This document shows, piece by piece, positions 36,176-46,778 of a stretch of 64,000 nucleotides of DNA (positions are counted from its first letter, which is position 1; each line of letters begins with the position of its first letter). This DNA comes from Cylindrodendrum hubeiense. Taxonomy: Eukaryota; Ascomycota; Sordariomycetes; Hypocreales; Nectriaceae. The stretch spans positions 62,001 through 126,000 of the forward strand of contig JAANBB010000040.1 in assembly GCA_014621425.1 (NCBI GenBank), read 5' to 3'. The translations under genes and the position numbers were made by a program. The notes beneath the pieces are model-generated. The model searched no databases. It was not told the DNA's origin and saw nothing but the letters and a program-made list of their open reading frames with translations.

Positions 36176-37859
36176 CGGTTCTACCACTTGGGAATACATC
36201 AGAGCTCCAGTACTATAGACCGAAACAATGCAAGTAGCTACATGCAGCATCAATTCTGTTTATATCAGTTGTTAGTTTTATCCTAGATGAATTTTAAATA
36301 AAATTAGTTTCTTTAAATGAGGTCAATATAATATGCTTGTGGGTGTGAAGATCAACACCATGGAGATACCCCGGGTATTTTTAGGGGGCATGTCTGCTTA
36401 ACAGCTACGGCAGCGCTAGGTTCAGTTATTGATTGAGTTCCACACCTGTTGGTCATGCTTTAACATCATTAGAGCTTGCTAGACCGAAATCAGTTCTATG
36501 CTATCTTGGTTGAATTCATATTTCTCTTCCGCACCAGACTCAACTCGTGGGCAAGTGTATTTCAAGTGCTCGTTAAATTCCCAAGCTCTGATGTACAACC
36601 CCCACTAGCCATTACTAGGGTTCAGAGTTACGAGTTTGTCATTCTTATCACGAGTATCGAAAGCGTTTGCGCACTCGTCCGACTCCCGTATCCGTGGCCG
36701 ACTTTAGCAGCCAAAAAGTACGGCAGATCAGGATACCTGAACAGGACAGCCCGGAAAATGAAGGCAAGTTGTGTCAGCTTTCGTCTCAAATTGGCGCTCT
36801 GGACGACTGGGGTGCTAAACAGCGCTTTGGTGAGGATGCGTCATGCGCAGACAAATCGGCGGGAATGATTAGTAGCCGTTTCCGACTCCCCGTAGCAAAT
36901 GTCCGGCATTCGCCTTTTCGGCTTTTCGATTTCACGCCCAACGCTGAGATAACCTCACCTTACAGTTAGCTTCATGCTTTAGCCAGATATTCAATACCAC
37001 ATTTAGTTTCTCAAGCGAGCGGGGGCTTTTAAGCACCACCCTGACCGCCTTCCCTGACTACCCAACCCAAACCGCTCCAAAAGAGTCTTCCTCCGCATCA
37101 ATTCTTCAGCAGTAAAATCGGGGATGGCCGAAGTGTACTTTAATGCCGCCGTCATTTTCAACGGTGAATTCGAGCATGGTGGAACATTTGATGGTACGGG
37201 AGCGACTAAAGGTATAGCGTAGAGAGACCATGTTCAAGACGGTGATGAATCGCCGGCCTTGGGGGAGAAGATGCACTAGGCTTCCGTATACACTTCTTTA
37301 TAAACGAATCCAGTGGACTCCCGTTAGATCAATAAAACATGTAGAGATTTCCGAGCTACCAGTACAGTATAATGTCGTTGACTCATGCACGCAAACAAGT
37401 TTGACGTTGGCAGAGGACAACTTGGTGGCTTCTGCAGGCGTCATCGAAGTAATTCAACAACGCACGGTGTGGGCATTATTGACGGGGCTATGGCATGAGT
37501 TCACATTGAATAATTCATCATGAAGCGCGGCTAGAGAGCTACATGACGCCCATGCGGGTTCTCGGTTACTGAGGCTGGTGCCAGCAGACGTGTCGGTGAG
37601 GTTGAAACAAAGAAAATGGCTGTGAGGCTGCCGAAATAAATCTCGTGATACTACCCGCCGCCGCCACAGTAGACGAAGACAAAGAGAAAGAGATTGCGGT
37701 GAGCAAACTGAGCTGGGTCAGAACTCACATACGTACGCATCAGCACCGTCTAATCAAAACCCAGATATGCTCTTGGTGGGAGCTTGGGCAAAACTGGTTG
37801 TCAATCCAGTCAACACCAACTTCCCAGCTTGACTTGACTTCACTTCACTTCACTTCATC
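36176..37859. other. Intergenic stretch, no supported gene
   Basis: 1.7 kb of mixed composition. Overlapping frames at 36476-36969 have no recognisable content. Short protein-like runs around 37060-37180 are interrupted by stops. It ends in a TTCAC repeat just before the next ATG. Confidence 0.45.
37831..37858. repeat. Simple repeat, unit TTCAC/TTGAC
   Basis: Five or so pentanucleotide copies directly in front of the ATG at 37860, probably in the 5' UTR. Confidence 0.7.
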
Positions 37860-38348
37860 ATGTTTCCATCCACCCACGTCCTCGTAGCCATCGCGGCTAC
37901 CATCCTTTGCCTCGTCTACTCCCCCCACCTCCACAAAACAGAAACCTACGTCAAATTGCACGCCCTCGACACCACGGCACCCTTCACACCACTCGGCCAT
38001 CTCTGCAGCGCCCACAGACTCCTCAGCAACCTTCAGGCGGCCACACCAGACCTCACGCCCACACTCTTCGACGTGCTCAACCTCGACCCCTTTAGCCACC
38101 CGTTCTTCCCCGCTAGCGACTGCGCGTACCCGCACAGCAAGAACCACGACGAGGCGCGCGATAGGACGATGGCGGCGTGGGAGGCCATCAGTGCCGAGGA
38201 TAACGGCTGGACGAGTGACTGGCGGGATGCCGTCGCTGTGGTCGCGGCCACTTTGTTGGATGATACGGCGCGGACGGTGTATTTGCGCGAGGTGCTTCCC
38301 AAGATTCAGAAGACAGGGTGGAGGGATGTTTGTGAAAATGGAGGTTGA
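37860..38348 (+). CDS. Small membrane-anchored/secreted protein, weakly J-domain-like
   Basis: Single-exon frame of 162 residues. A hydrophobic N-terminus (HVLVAIAATILCLVYSP) is a signal peptide or anchor. Later segments, LFDVLNLDPF, AAWEAIS and VVAATLLDDTARTVYLREV, recall the start, helix and D-x-x-R-x-x-Y end of a J-domain, but the HPD tripeptide is missing. If related to DnaJ, it has lost Hsp70 stimulation. It is on the same strand as and 365 bp upstream of the next membrane protein gene. A new lineage-specific protein is the alternative. Confidence 0.65.
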   Translation: MFPSTHVLVAIAATILCLVYSPHLHKTETYVKLHALDTTAPFTPLGHLCSAHRLLSNLQAATPDLTPTLFDVLNLDPFSHPFFPASDCAYPHSKNHDEARDRTMAAWEAISAEDNGWTSDWRDAVAVVAATLLDDTARTVYLREVLPKIQKTGWRDVCENGG

Positions 38349-38712
38349 TTACTGTAGACTCTGGCTTCTGGATGACTCTGGCTTCTGGATGGCTGGCTTC
38401 CTAGATGTCACCACCATCGCCACCCATCTCAGAAAGTAATACACCACAATCTATACCGCAAATCATGTACATTCCCGTGCCCATCAAATTTCCCTCTGCC
38501 AAGATGCCGCCGCCACAGCTCGAACGGGCTAACCAACCGCGAAAGGAGCAAAACATACAAAAAACAAACAAAGAACTTTCCGCTGCGCTCCGCTCTAGTC
38601 TCTCAACGCAGCCACCCCTCTTCCCTTCAAATATACCTCCATTTCCCATCCAGTGTTGCCTCCAGCTTTTTCTCCAGCCAAAACCAACTACCACAGTGCC
38701 GCCAAACTCGCA

Positions 38713-40599
38713 ATGTCGTCCTCCTGGAGCATCTCTCATCCCCTCCTCAACCTTCTAGTCTTGGTCGCTGCCCTGCTCCTCACCACCTTTCTCGTCCACG
38801 CGCTGGTCAAAACGAAACCCGTCACAGTCAACACCATGTCGATCCCAGGCCGTCGGCGCCGTTCAAGCAGCACCGCGAGTCCCCTGTCGTCCTATCTGGA
38901 CGACGACCCGCTGGCCGTGAGACAGGCCGGGCCCGCGTCGGTGGTGCCGTGGCCGCCGAACGCCATGGTGGACTGCGAAAGGGTTGATTTGTTTGAACAA
39001 GACTATCCGTCTTTCGATGAGACTCCCTCCCCTACTTTCAAGCCTGGTAGATCACCGGCTCCAACTCGGCCAGCATCAAGTTCAACAGACACCATCATCA
39101 CCGTCCTCTTGCTCTCGCTCGCCTTTTCCATCCTCGCCTGGTCCTGGCATCGCCCTCAAGCAGCGCCCCAGGCCGTCCAAGTCCTCCAACCGCACGAAAT
39201 AGTGATGAACATCACCAGGCGCGCCGCCTACATTCCCGTCTTGCTCTTCTTTACCGCCGACAAAATCCTCGACGCCCCTCCCGGCTCGCTCGTCCCGTTC
39301 CCGCCGGAAACGGGAAGTCCCCGAAGAGCTGTATCCGTCATTATATCGGAACTCATATTCTTCACGAATACGGATGTATTCAAAAAGGTTTACCATGCCC
39401 GTGATAAAAAGCGGATGTGGACGTATGCGGACGAGCGTGACTGGGTTGTGGGGGGCAACTGGACGGTCAGAGACGCCGAAGACAGTGTTAGGGCTGCTTT
39501 CAAGTACAACAGGAACATCTTCCAGCTCTGGAGTGATATCAGCAAGCGCCTTGCAATACGGTTGCCGCTGACCATTGAATACAGGGTCCAGGGATTGCGT
39601 CTCCATCTTAACTTCACCCAGATAGAGTCACCTGGCGACGACGACATGTTCTTCCTCACGCCCAACAGCAGCCAAGACGGTCAGCCATTCCGCATCACTG
39701 GCAAGTCCCCCAGTGCGCTGAGCCCCGCAGCACGCAGCGTCGTCCAAGCATATCGTCACGTTTTCGATTGGCGTCTCGGTCATCCCGAGTTTCTGGATTC
39801 CTCATGCTCCTTCTTCGACCGATGCAGAGAGGTCAATGTGAGCTCGGCGCCGCCAGGATACTCGTCGGTGCACCCTGCTTGTTGGCTTGTCGACGATGGT
39901 GATGGTGATGGCCATGGTGAGGACCATGGTGATGGCCATGACAATAACCGCTTGGCTTCGCTGTTGCATCACTTTCAAGACTGGTTGGAACAGAGGAGCC
40001 CGCGCAACCTGACTCGCACCCACTCACCGGTCTTTTGGGCAGACGATGACACCGTCTGGCCCGACTACCCCCGGGTGCCGCAGATCATAAAGCTCGCCGA
40101 GGAGATCGTGGGCCTGTTTGTCCAGGCCAATCAGATGGTGGACATGGCGAGAGTTGCGGGTGTGTACGAGCCTGAGGAGGACGAAGACGAGGAAGATGCA
40201 TATAATTGGTTGTGGTCGTTTTGGGCGAGCATCATGTTGAAGTTGACAGGCCGCGGGCGAGACAAAAAAGAGGCCCAGCCATCCACGGCGCAGCGCCTCG
40301 AAGAGGCCATCGACATCTACCTCGTGCCGCAGATGACCATTGTCCTCGACGTGGTGCTGGAGTTGAGCGACACGTGCCACGACATGCGCAAGCTCCGCGA
40401 CATGCTAGATACTCTGAGCACGCCGCAAGGCTGGACGGCCGCAAGGATGCCGCATCCCATGGACCAGTTCAACCTTTTGGGGCCGCATTGGCAGTGGCTA
40501 ACGTACTATCAAGACGAGGTTTTCCGCGCAATCCTTTGGTGGCGTAGATGGGATGTCGATTGGTGGAGAAATGCAAGTGCGCAGTATTTTGACGAGTGA
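38713..40599 (+). CDS. Unknown 628-residue membrane protein
   Basis: Start at ATG 38713 (MSSSWSISHPLLNLL); the frame is open from 38653 but the upstream codons look like leader sequence. The hydrophobic stretch LLVLVAALLLTTFLVHAL (about residues 12-30) and a second one, TIITVLLLSLAFSILAW (near residue 125), suggest two membrane segments. Much of the rest is globular and tryptophan-rich (RAILWWRRWDVDWWRN at the C-terminus). There is an Asp/Gly/His-rich low-complexity run (DDGDGDGHGEDHGDGHD) and an acidic EEDEDEEDAY run. No family is recognised. Single exon, GC-rich codon use like the core genes to the right. Confidence 0.72.
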   Translation: MSSSWSISHPLLNLLVLVAALLLTTFLVHALVKTKPVTVNTMSIPGRRRRSSSTASPLSSYLDDDPLAVRQAGPASVVPWPPNAMVDCERVDLFEQDYPSFDETPSPTFKPGRSPAPTRPASSSTDTIITVLLLSLAFSILAWSWHRPQAAPQAVQVLQPHEIVMNITRRAAYIPVLLFFTADKILDAPPGSLVPFPPETGSPRRAVSVIISELIFFTNTDVFKKVYHARDKKRMWTYADERDWVVGGNWTVRDAEDSVRAAFKYNRNIFQLWSDISKRLAIRLPLTIEYRVQGLRLHLNFTQIESPGDDDMFFLTPNSSQDGQPFRITGKSPSALSPAARSVVQAYRHVFDWRLGHPEFLDSSCSFFDRCREVNVSSAPPGYSSVHPACWLVDDGDGDGHGEDHGDGHDNNRLASLLHHFQDWLEQRSPRNLTRTHSPVFWADDDTVWPDYPRVPQIIKLAEEIVGLFVQANQMVDMARVAGVYEPEEDEDEEDAYNWLWSFWASIMLKLTGRGRDKKEAQPSTAQRLEEAIDIYLVPQMTIVLDVVLELSDTCHDMRKLRDMLDTLSTPQGWTAARMPHPMDQFNLLGPHWQWLTYYQDEVFRAILWWRRWDVDWWRNASAQYFDE

Positions 40600-40700
40600 A
40601 GGAGGCGAGTTAGGTTAGATCCAGACGGTATTTGAAATCGCATCCAGTTCATCTAGTTATTAAATCCATCCAGTCGAATCTCTATCCAAGTGAATCTCAT

Positions 40701-40770
40701 TTAGGTACATCTCATCTAGCTACATCCCATCTAGCTACGCCCCCATCTAGCTACGTCCCCATCTAGTTGC
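40701..40770. repeat. Minisatellite, unit around CATCTAGCTAC
   Basis: Four to five imperfect copies of CATCTAGCTAC with short CC-rich spacers, between two convergent genes. Looser CATCYAG copies continue on both sides from about 40640 to 40835. Confidence 0.8.
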
Positions 40771-40818
40771 CAATTCTATATCCAACTTCTCGCCAAGCCT
40801 CACCCACTCGGCCAAATC

Positions 40819-42394
40819 TCATCTAGTTGTTGATCCTACATCCAGTATCTCGCTCAGCTTCACCCACTCAGCCAAAGTCTCACCCATCTGGGCGCTCAAG
40901 TCCCCAACACCTTCGCCATCGGGCTGGTCGGGCTCTGACATGTGTTTTTCCACTTGTTCATTAACCATCCTAAGGGCCTCGATGTACTCTTTCAGATAGC
41001 TAGCCATGTCTTTACTCCCATGGTCCACGTGTTCAAATACCTCTTGTAACAACTGGCTGTACGCGCTGACGGGAGCCACCATGTTCTGCACATGTTCCTT
41101 GACTGTGGCATCGCCTGATGTGTGGTACACCTGTTCAACGACAAAATTGGCTTTCTCGTCGATTTCGGCCATGCCCTGAACTACCTTGGTGATTTCATCT
41201 GTGAGGGAGTCATCATCGCTGTCTTCGTCATTTGGCGACAGAATTGCGTAGACTTTAGTCAACTGCTGGATCACCTCACCCAATGTCTTCCCCAGCGTCT
41301 GCCATCTGGCAAGCATCTTCTCTCGAGGCGTCGGTTGCGGGGTGCACAGCCCTACGAAGTGCACCCAGCGACAGACGCCTTGTCCCCACGAGACGGAGCG
41401 TGAGATGGGCGACCTTTGGTAGCTGTTGATCAAGCGAGCCTGCGTCTTGGCCTGCTCGGATAGTATGGCGGTGAGCCTACCGTGGATTTCATCAAGACGG
41501 GGGACCAGCTTCCCGATTCTTGGCTTCATATCCTCTGTAGTCGCGAGATGGAGCGCGGCGTCGTCGATGTCGATGTTGCCAAGTATCGTCCACGACTCTG
41601 TCGACGCGTGCATGGCGGCGACGGCGTTGCAGAGATCGACGGAGGCTTTCTTGACGCCCGTGGACGAGTGCATAAACGGTGCGACGGAGATGAAGACAGG
41701 TGTTGCTGTTGGAATCATGATGACGGCGGGGATATCTGATGCGCTGGCCCCGGTGCCAGTCCTGAAGGAGAGAAGGTTCGAGCGCAGCCAAACAGACGAC
41801 AACCAAAAATACTTGAGAAACGGGCCGATTTGTCCAAGGCAGAAAACACCCAGAGCGCCAGCTGCCAGGAGGACGAGAAAGTGCAGCGGTGGAAAGTAAG
41901 AGTACAGTGTCCCCAGGAGGCGAACGACGGACCAACACCGAGCTGTAAGGTCGGGCTCGCTGTCTCCGCCGATGCGCCTCACAGTGTCGGCATCAGAGCA
42001 GGTGATGTTGTAAATGGTGACGGGCTTGTAGTAGTAGCTGGGGTTGTTGGTCTTGGAAGTTGCCTTGGTGTTGGTGTCGGGCGGCTTGAGACAGTCGGCT
42101 GCGCGGGGAAAGAGGAGAGCCTGCTCTCGGTAGATTTCGATGGCTTCTTGATCGGAGTCGGCAGAGGAACAAGGCTCGTCGGTTGTGCCGAGGGTATCCT
42201 CAACAGTATCGCTCTTCTGCATACGAGAAACCAGACGAGAAATCTCGCCAGCTTCAGAACAACCTTGCTCTCGATGCGAGCGGTTCTATTTCCACATTCG
42301 TTAGCAAACTACTCTCCTCTCTTGGCTTTCGGCATACCTCGCCCTCGGCCTCGTGCAAGATTTTACGGATTTCATCCGACATTAGGTTCGACAT
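40819..42394 (-). CDS. Unknown membrane protein with helical C-terminus
   Basis: A two-exon gene. A short first exon (42394-42338, MSNLMSDEIRKILHEAEGE) is joined in frame to 42285-40819 by an intron with donor GTATGC, branch TTTGCTAAC and acceptor AATAG, giving 507 residues. A hydrophobic segment (HFLVLLAAGALGVFCLGQI, near residue 155 of the joined protein) is a likely membrane helix. The C-terminal half is long and helical (for instance DEIHGRLTAILSEQAKTQ and QMGETLAEWVKLSEIL), suggestive of coiled coil. No domain is recognised. It is convergent with the 628-residue membrane protein gene, with a minisatellite between their ends. The short first exon is my inference from splice signals and open frame. 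Confidence 0.68.
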
Positions 42395-42827
42395 GGCTTC
42401 AGAGTTAAGCGTGATTGTAGGTGAAATAGCATAGTCGACGGGCGTTCAGTCTTTTATGCGAGACTGACGCTGAGAAAATGCCTCTGTCGATGAGCTAATA
42501 AGTTGGACAGATGCACATTTTCCTTGTTTGTGTCGGTTATGCCTCTAAGATGAGCGGTGAGATTGGTGGCGGCGAGGGGATCAAAGAACGTAGGCTGTGA
42601 ATGGAGGAGCATGATTAAGAGGGGAGTGACATGACAAGGCTATCCTTCACGACCACATGATAATTTAACTGTACATGATAGATTGACAATCACATCTCAA
42701 ATGGTTCCTCCGACGCCTTCTCCCGCTTCAACACTTGCAACCGTCTGTGCTCCATCCTGTACGACGTGTACCACTCGGTCGTGATGACAACACCCGCGTA
42801 ATCAGGGGCAAGCGGATGTGTTTGCTT

Positions 42828-43224
42828 CTAGTGGCTTTCATTCTGCCCCCCATACGAGCGGTACCAGTATTCTGCGATGTCGTCTACGCGCTGACTGTCG
42901 CCAGTAGTCCGATGTCTGGGTTGCAATACCTGGGTAGAGACAGTCTCTATAGAAGGAAGCGAAACCTGGGGCGAATTCGAAGGCTCCTTGGTTGTTTCGA
43001 TCGGTAGATGGCCTGCTGTCTTGGATTCGGTGGTAATGCCATCGCCAGGGGGAGCGGCCGGAGTGACAGGGATAGTGCCGTCTATGTTCCCAGCCTGGGC
43101 GTGTCTTCCCCTCATGATGAAGCAACTTGTCCAGAGACAGGGGAAACGCCTCAGTTTCTCTCTTAGGTGGTTTTTCCCAATCAGCAATACCTTTCACACA
43201 GGTCCTGTAGCCGTCTGGATCCAT
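42828..43224 (-). CDS. Possible small hypothetical gene
   Basis: Two overlapping frames on the minus strand begin and end with protein-like stretches: the upstream one with MDPDGYRTCVK, the downstream one with IPVTPAAPPGDGITTES and VDDIAEYWYRSYGGQ. An intron from the GTATTG donor after VK to an ATAG acceptor could join them into about 93 residues, but the branch site is poor. No family is recognised. This could also be non-coding. Confidence 0.25.
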
Positions 43225-44408
43225 CGTCGAAACGTAGTTGAGGTGCTTGAGGGCCTAGTATGCTCGCATGCCCCAGTCAACGGGGCGAATGGCATGTTTG
43301 TTTAAGCGGGTACTTGGGAATAAGAGGCGGATGATTCGCAATGGAATACATTTTAAGCCGGCGGAGTTGACTTGGTGCTGGGGGGAGCTTGGGTAGCTTC
43401 ACGGTGCAGCTGGCGGGGCCTGGCATGAATGAACGATAGGGGGTAGTGATGAGGACATTGCTAATGAGAACAGGGGCGTACAGCTGTAGAAATTTTGAAC
43501 ATACCGCCTTTCGAAACTCTTAATAGCACAAAGACGGGATGGGGCAGTGCAAAGATGGCCTGCATAGGGCTATTGACAGTATAAGAGCCCTACTTGATGA
43601 TTGATATACAAGTCTGAGCTGACGCGGCCGCCAGCACAAAGGATCCAGCCACCGGGTCTCCCTATGATATCGCATTCGACCGCTACAATACGACATGTCA
43701 TAATTAGCCTGGCATGGTGAGTCAGTCTCGCGGCTCATCTGAGAGTTGATCAGAAACGGCGTCTGAAAAGATCATGTGTGTGGGGGTCTTTTCATTCTTT
43801 CAGCGGCATGGCGGACATGGCCAGGAGGAAAGAAAGTGATTAATAAATATGACATAGATTGAGGTCGTGTGGCTAGCGAATATTGCATTGCGAGAGGGTG
43901 TTTGTTGGTGAACGAACAAGGCCGCATACCATCCCCTGCCTTCGATTCGCTTTGTGTGTCGCTGGACACAAGCCCGGTCTCCGTGTTTGCGCTCCGTTCC
44001 CGCTTCACCTTTTGCTGTGCTGACCTCGCCAGCCTTCTCCCAACCTCGTGCTCACCCGCCGGCCCCATACGGACGCCCAAGCCTAGAATGCCTCGAGTTC
44101 TCCCACAGTGTGTTTCTGTGTCGCGTTCTTACCTGTCCCGTGTGCTAAATTAGATTTATATAATTCCCTATTATATAGTATTCTTATGTTAAGTCAAATA
44201 CAGGGAATACAAAAGGATATGAAACCTCCAATAGAAAAGAGAGGCTTGATACTCTGAAAGATTAATATAATTCCTATCTCCTAAATCTATGCTCTATTAA
44301 ATATTAGGATCATTTAAGTAAATAATCTACCTATGTATAATTATATACTCTAATAGTATACACACTGACCTGAGCTGCCTAAAGGATGCTTGTTACCTGA
44401 GCCCCCCG
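43225..44408. other. Intergenic region with an AT-rich tract
   Basis: No gene is supported. The segment 44150-44360 is markedly AT- and TpA-rich compared with its surroundings, as seen in RIP-degraded repeat remnants, and its left boundary is abrupt. Confidence 0.45.
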
Positions 44409-45129
44409 ATGGCGCAAATCTGTCGCTTATCGTCACATGATGTGCGCGATAAACTAAAATATCCTTCAGGTCTCAATTTTAGATCAATGTCAAATCCATC
44501 CACCATGCCATTTTATACAGATACCGATGGCTACAAAGCCTATCTCGCTCTCGGCGCACAGCATCGAAGACTTCCCGATTTTGAATTGATCGACAACAAG
44601 GTTGTGTCATATCCTGGCGAAGTCTTTTGCCGGTACCGCACACCTGAAGGACATCAATGTCCACAGACAAAACCATTCAGTGCCCAAACCAATCTTCGAC
44701 ATCATATTCGTCGGCATGGTCTCGAAATCCACAATCCGACTACTGGTGCAATAAACATTGCGCGGCAAATTACAATAAATACTTGGTATTCTCAATTCAG
44801 CAAAGAGCCTTTGCCAATGGCTCAACAACGAAGTTTACCAATGAGGATTTTAAGAGATCGAAGTTCTCAGAACAGTTCGGTAAGTGTTATAATTAAAATT
44901 GGTGAGAAGCTAACTAATAATCACTTAGATCACCCAACCAGAATTATTATTAGTGCCTCGATTTAAAAATGGAAGAATCAAGTATCGTCAACTACGAAAC
45001 TTAAGTGAGGTATCACAAAGTCGATGTCCATCGTGTGTGGAAAAGAAAAGACCGTGTCCGCCAAAGACGAAATATGATACAAGTTGTGAGGTATGGAAGA
45101 GATTTAAGAATCCATTTGACAACAAGTAG
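44409..45129 (+). CDS. Unknown protein with a C2H2-like zinc-binding motif
   Basis: Two exons, 44409-44879 and 44929-45129, joined in phase by a 49-bp intron (GTAAGT donor, GCTAACTAAT branch, CTTAG acceptor), giving 223 residues. The first exon has a finger-like motif: FCRYRTPEGHQCPQ followed by LRHHIRRHG, i.e. two cysteines and two histidines with wide spacing. The second exon has a cysteine group: RCPSCVEKKRPCPP then YDTSCEVWKRF. The stop is at 45127. Internal ATGs at 44487 and 44505 are alternative starts. This resembles a family of small fungal zinc-finger proteins, but I do not recognise it. It lies just downstream of the AT-rich tract and is itself AT-rich. Confidence 0.6.
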
Positions 45130-46047
45130 TTTTACTGCAGGACTGTTTTTCTAGTATTATCAATAGCATTCGTCGTTCTTCAATCCAATTGATCAATTTC
45201 CAATCGTCGAGGGTGGGGGTCATGTTATGTGTATTCACCCCACAGAGCTCATGCGCGCCTCGAAACTTGCCGATAGGGATGATCCATGACCGGCAACTCC
45301 GGGGTCCAAGGCCCACAAGAGGTTGCTTTGGGCTGTGGAGGCGGGGATGATGGGGCCACCGCACTAGTTGGCGCCGTGGGAGTGGGAAAAGGAAGTAATA
45401 TGCGAGGCGAGGGCTTGCTTGGGCAAATCCGATTCAGAAGTCATGGTTGATGATGAGGCTTTGAGGTCGGGTCCTTGTGTGAGGCCAAGGGCCAGGGATT
45501 ATGGGCTTCACGGATATTTGTGTACGACAAATCTCTTCAAAAATAAGAGGATGGCAGTTGCGACGACCAGATTGACTATATTTGACCACCCTTTTGAGCT
45601 GATTCAGCTACTGTAGAAGCAAGCATCACCAAACCACAGCGAGAGCCATCGCCAATTGCAAATGGGGCGGCGCTAGTAGCATCAACCTGATTGACAGCAT
45701 TGAATACAGCAGGCATTTGCTTCATGGCAATGATGCAGCAAAGAACAGAATACCAAAACAGTGCCCGAATCTCCAGACTCGGGGTCGGGGCCACTTTCGC
45801 TATAGCTCAATCGTTCCGGAATCCCGGCATTATCGGCCCCGCATCTCGGTATCCCACCTCCTCCGAGATGCGAGATTTCATTTCTAAGACGTTCGAGTGG
45901 ATTACGTTAGCAACGGCTTAACTCCCGCCATGGCCCACGTGGATGGGATAATGATCCCCTCCCTCCGATATAAACTTGGCATTGGTCGGGATACTCGCCA
46001 AGTCTTTTACACCATCCGCCATTTCACCAGCATCAATCATCTTCAAA
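45130..46047. other. Intergenic, promoter of the FrnE-like gene
   Basis: No supported gene; short frames only. The last 100 bp carry a TATA box before the oxidoreductase gene. Confidence 0.5.
45969..45974 (+). promoter_or_regulatory. TATA box TATAAA
   Basis: A TATAAA element 74 bp upstream of the ATG at 46048, at the usual distance. Confidence 0.55.
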
Positions 46048-46734
46048 ATGACAAAGTTCGTCGTCACCGTCACCTCCGACACCGTGTGTCCCTGGTGCTT
46101 CGTCGGCCGCCGGCAACTCCAGCTGGCCGAGCAGATCTGGAAGCAACGGTACCCCGACTCCAACGACACCTTTGCCGTGAGCTACAACCCATTCCAGCTG
46201 AACCCGCACGGGCCGAGGGGCCCGGGGTCAAGCAGATCCAAGCAGCAGTTTTACGAGGACAAGTTCGGCAAGGAGCGGACGCAGATGATGCAGCAGCGCC
46301 TCCACGGCGTAGGAGAGGCCGTGGGTATCAACTTCAAGTTCGGCGGCCAAACGGGCAGCTCGAGGGACTCGCACCGCCTGGTCCGCTTGTCAAAGAAGTA
46401 TGGGCACGAGGCCGAGGGCAAGACCATCGACGGGCTCTTTGCCGCCTACTTTGAGAAGGAGCGCGACATCACCGACTATGACACGCTCAAGGGCATCGCC
46501 ACCGACGCAGGCATCCCCGAGGAGGAGTTCCGAAAGGCAATCGTTGAGAGCGATGACGGTGGCCCAGAGGTTGACAACGCTGCCAACCAGGCGAGGCTCA
46601 ACGGCGTATCGGGCGTCCCGGACTATGTGGTTCAAGATCAGTTCAGGCTGGAGGGCGCAAACGACCCAATGAGCTTCATTCGGGTATTCGAGAAGATCAA
46701 GGCGAAGGAGGCGGAGGCTGGTGCGGCGAATTAA
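46048..46734 (+). CDS. FrnE/DsbA-like thioredoxin-fold oxidoreductase
   Basis: A 228-residue DsbA-family protein of the FrnE type. The active CPWC motif (Cys14, Cys17) follows the first strand (KFVVTVTSDTVCPWCF). The helical insert and the cis-proline loop GVSGVPDYVV near the C-terminus, with the FRLEGAND segment after it, complete the fold. There is no signal peptide, so it is cytosolic. Relatives act in oxidative stress tolerance or polyketide-related oxidoreduction; the substrate is unknown. The start at 46048 is preferred over the in-frame ATG at 45976 because the latter would put the TATA box at the start codon. GC-rich codon use. It is convergent with the PLD-like gene, 44 bp apart. Confidence 0.9.
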   Translation: MTKFVVTVTSDTVCPWCFVGRRQLQLAEQIWKQRYPDSNDTFAVSYNPFQLNPHGPRGPGSSRSKQQFYEDKFGKERTQMMQQRLHGVGEAVGINFKFGGQTGSSRDSHRLVRLSKKYGHEAEGKTIDGLFAAYFEKERDITDYDTLKGIATDAGIPEEEFRKAIVESDDGGPEVDNAANQARLNGVSGVPDYVVQDQFRLEGANDPMSFIRVFEKIKAKEAEAGAAN

Positions 46735-46778
46735 GCTCATGGTGATTGCTGCAAGTTTGTGGATCGTCACCTGGGCGC

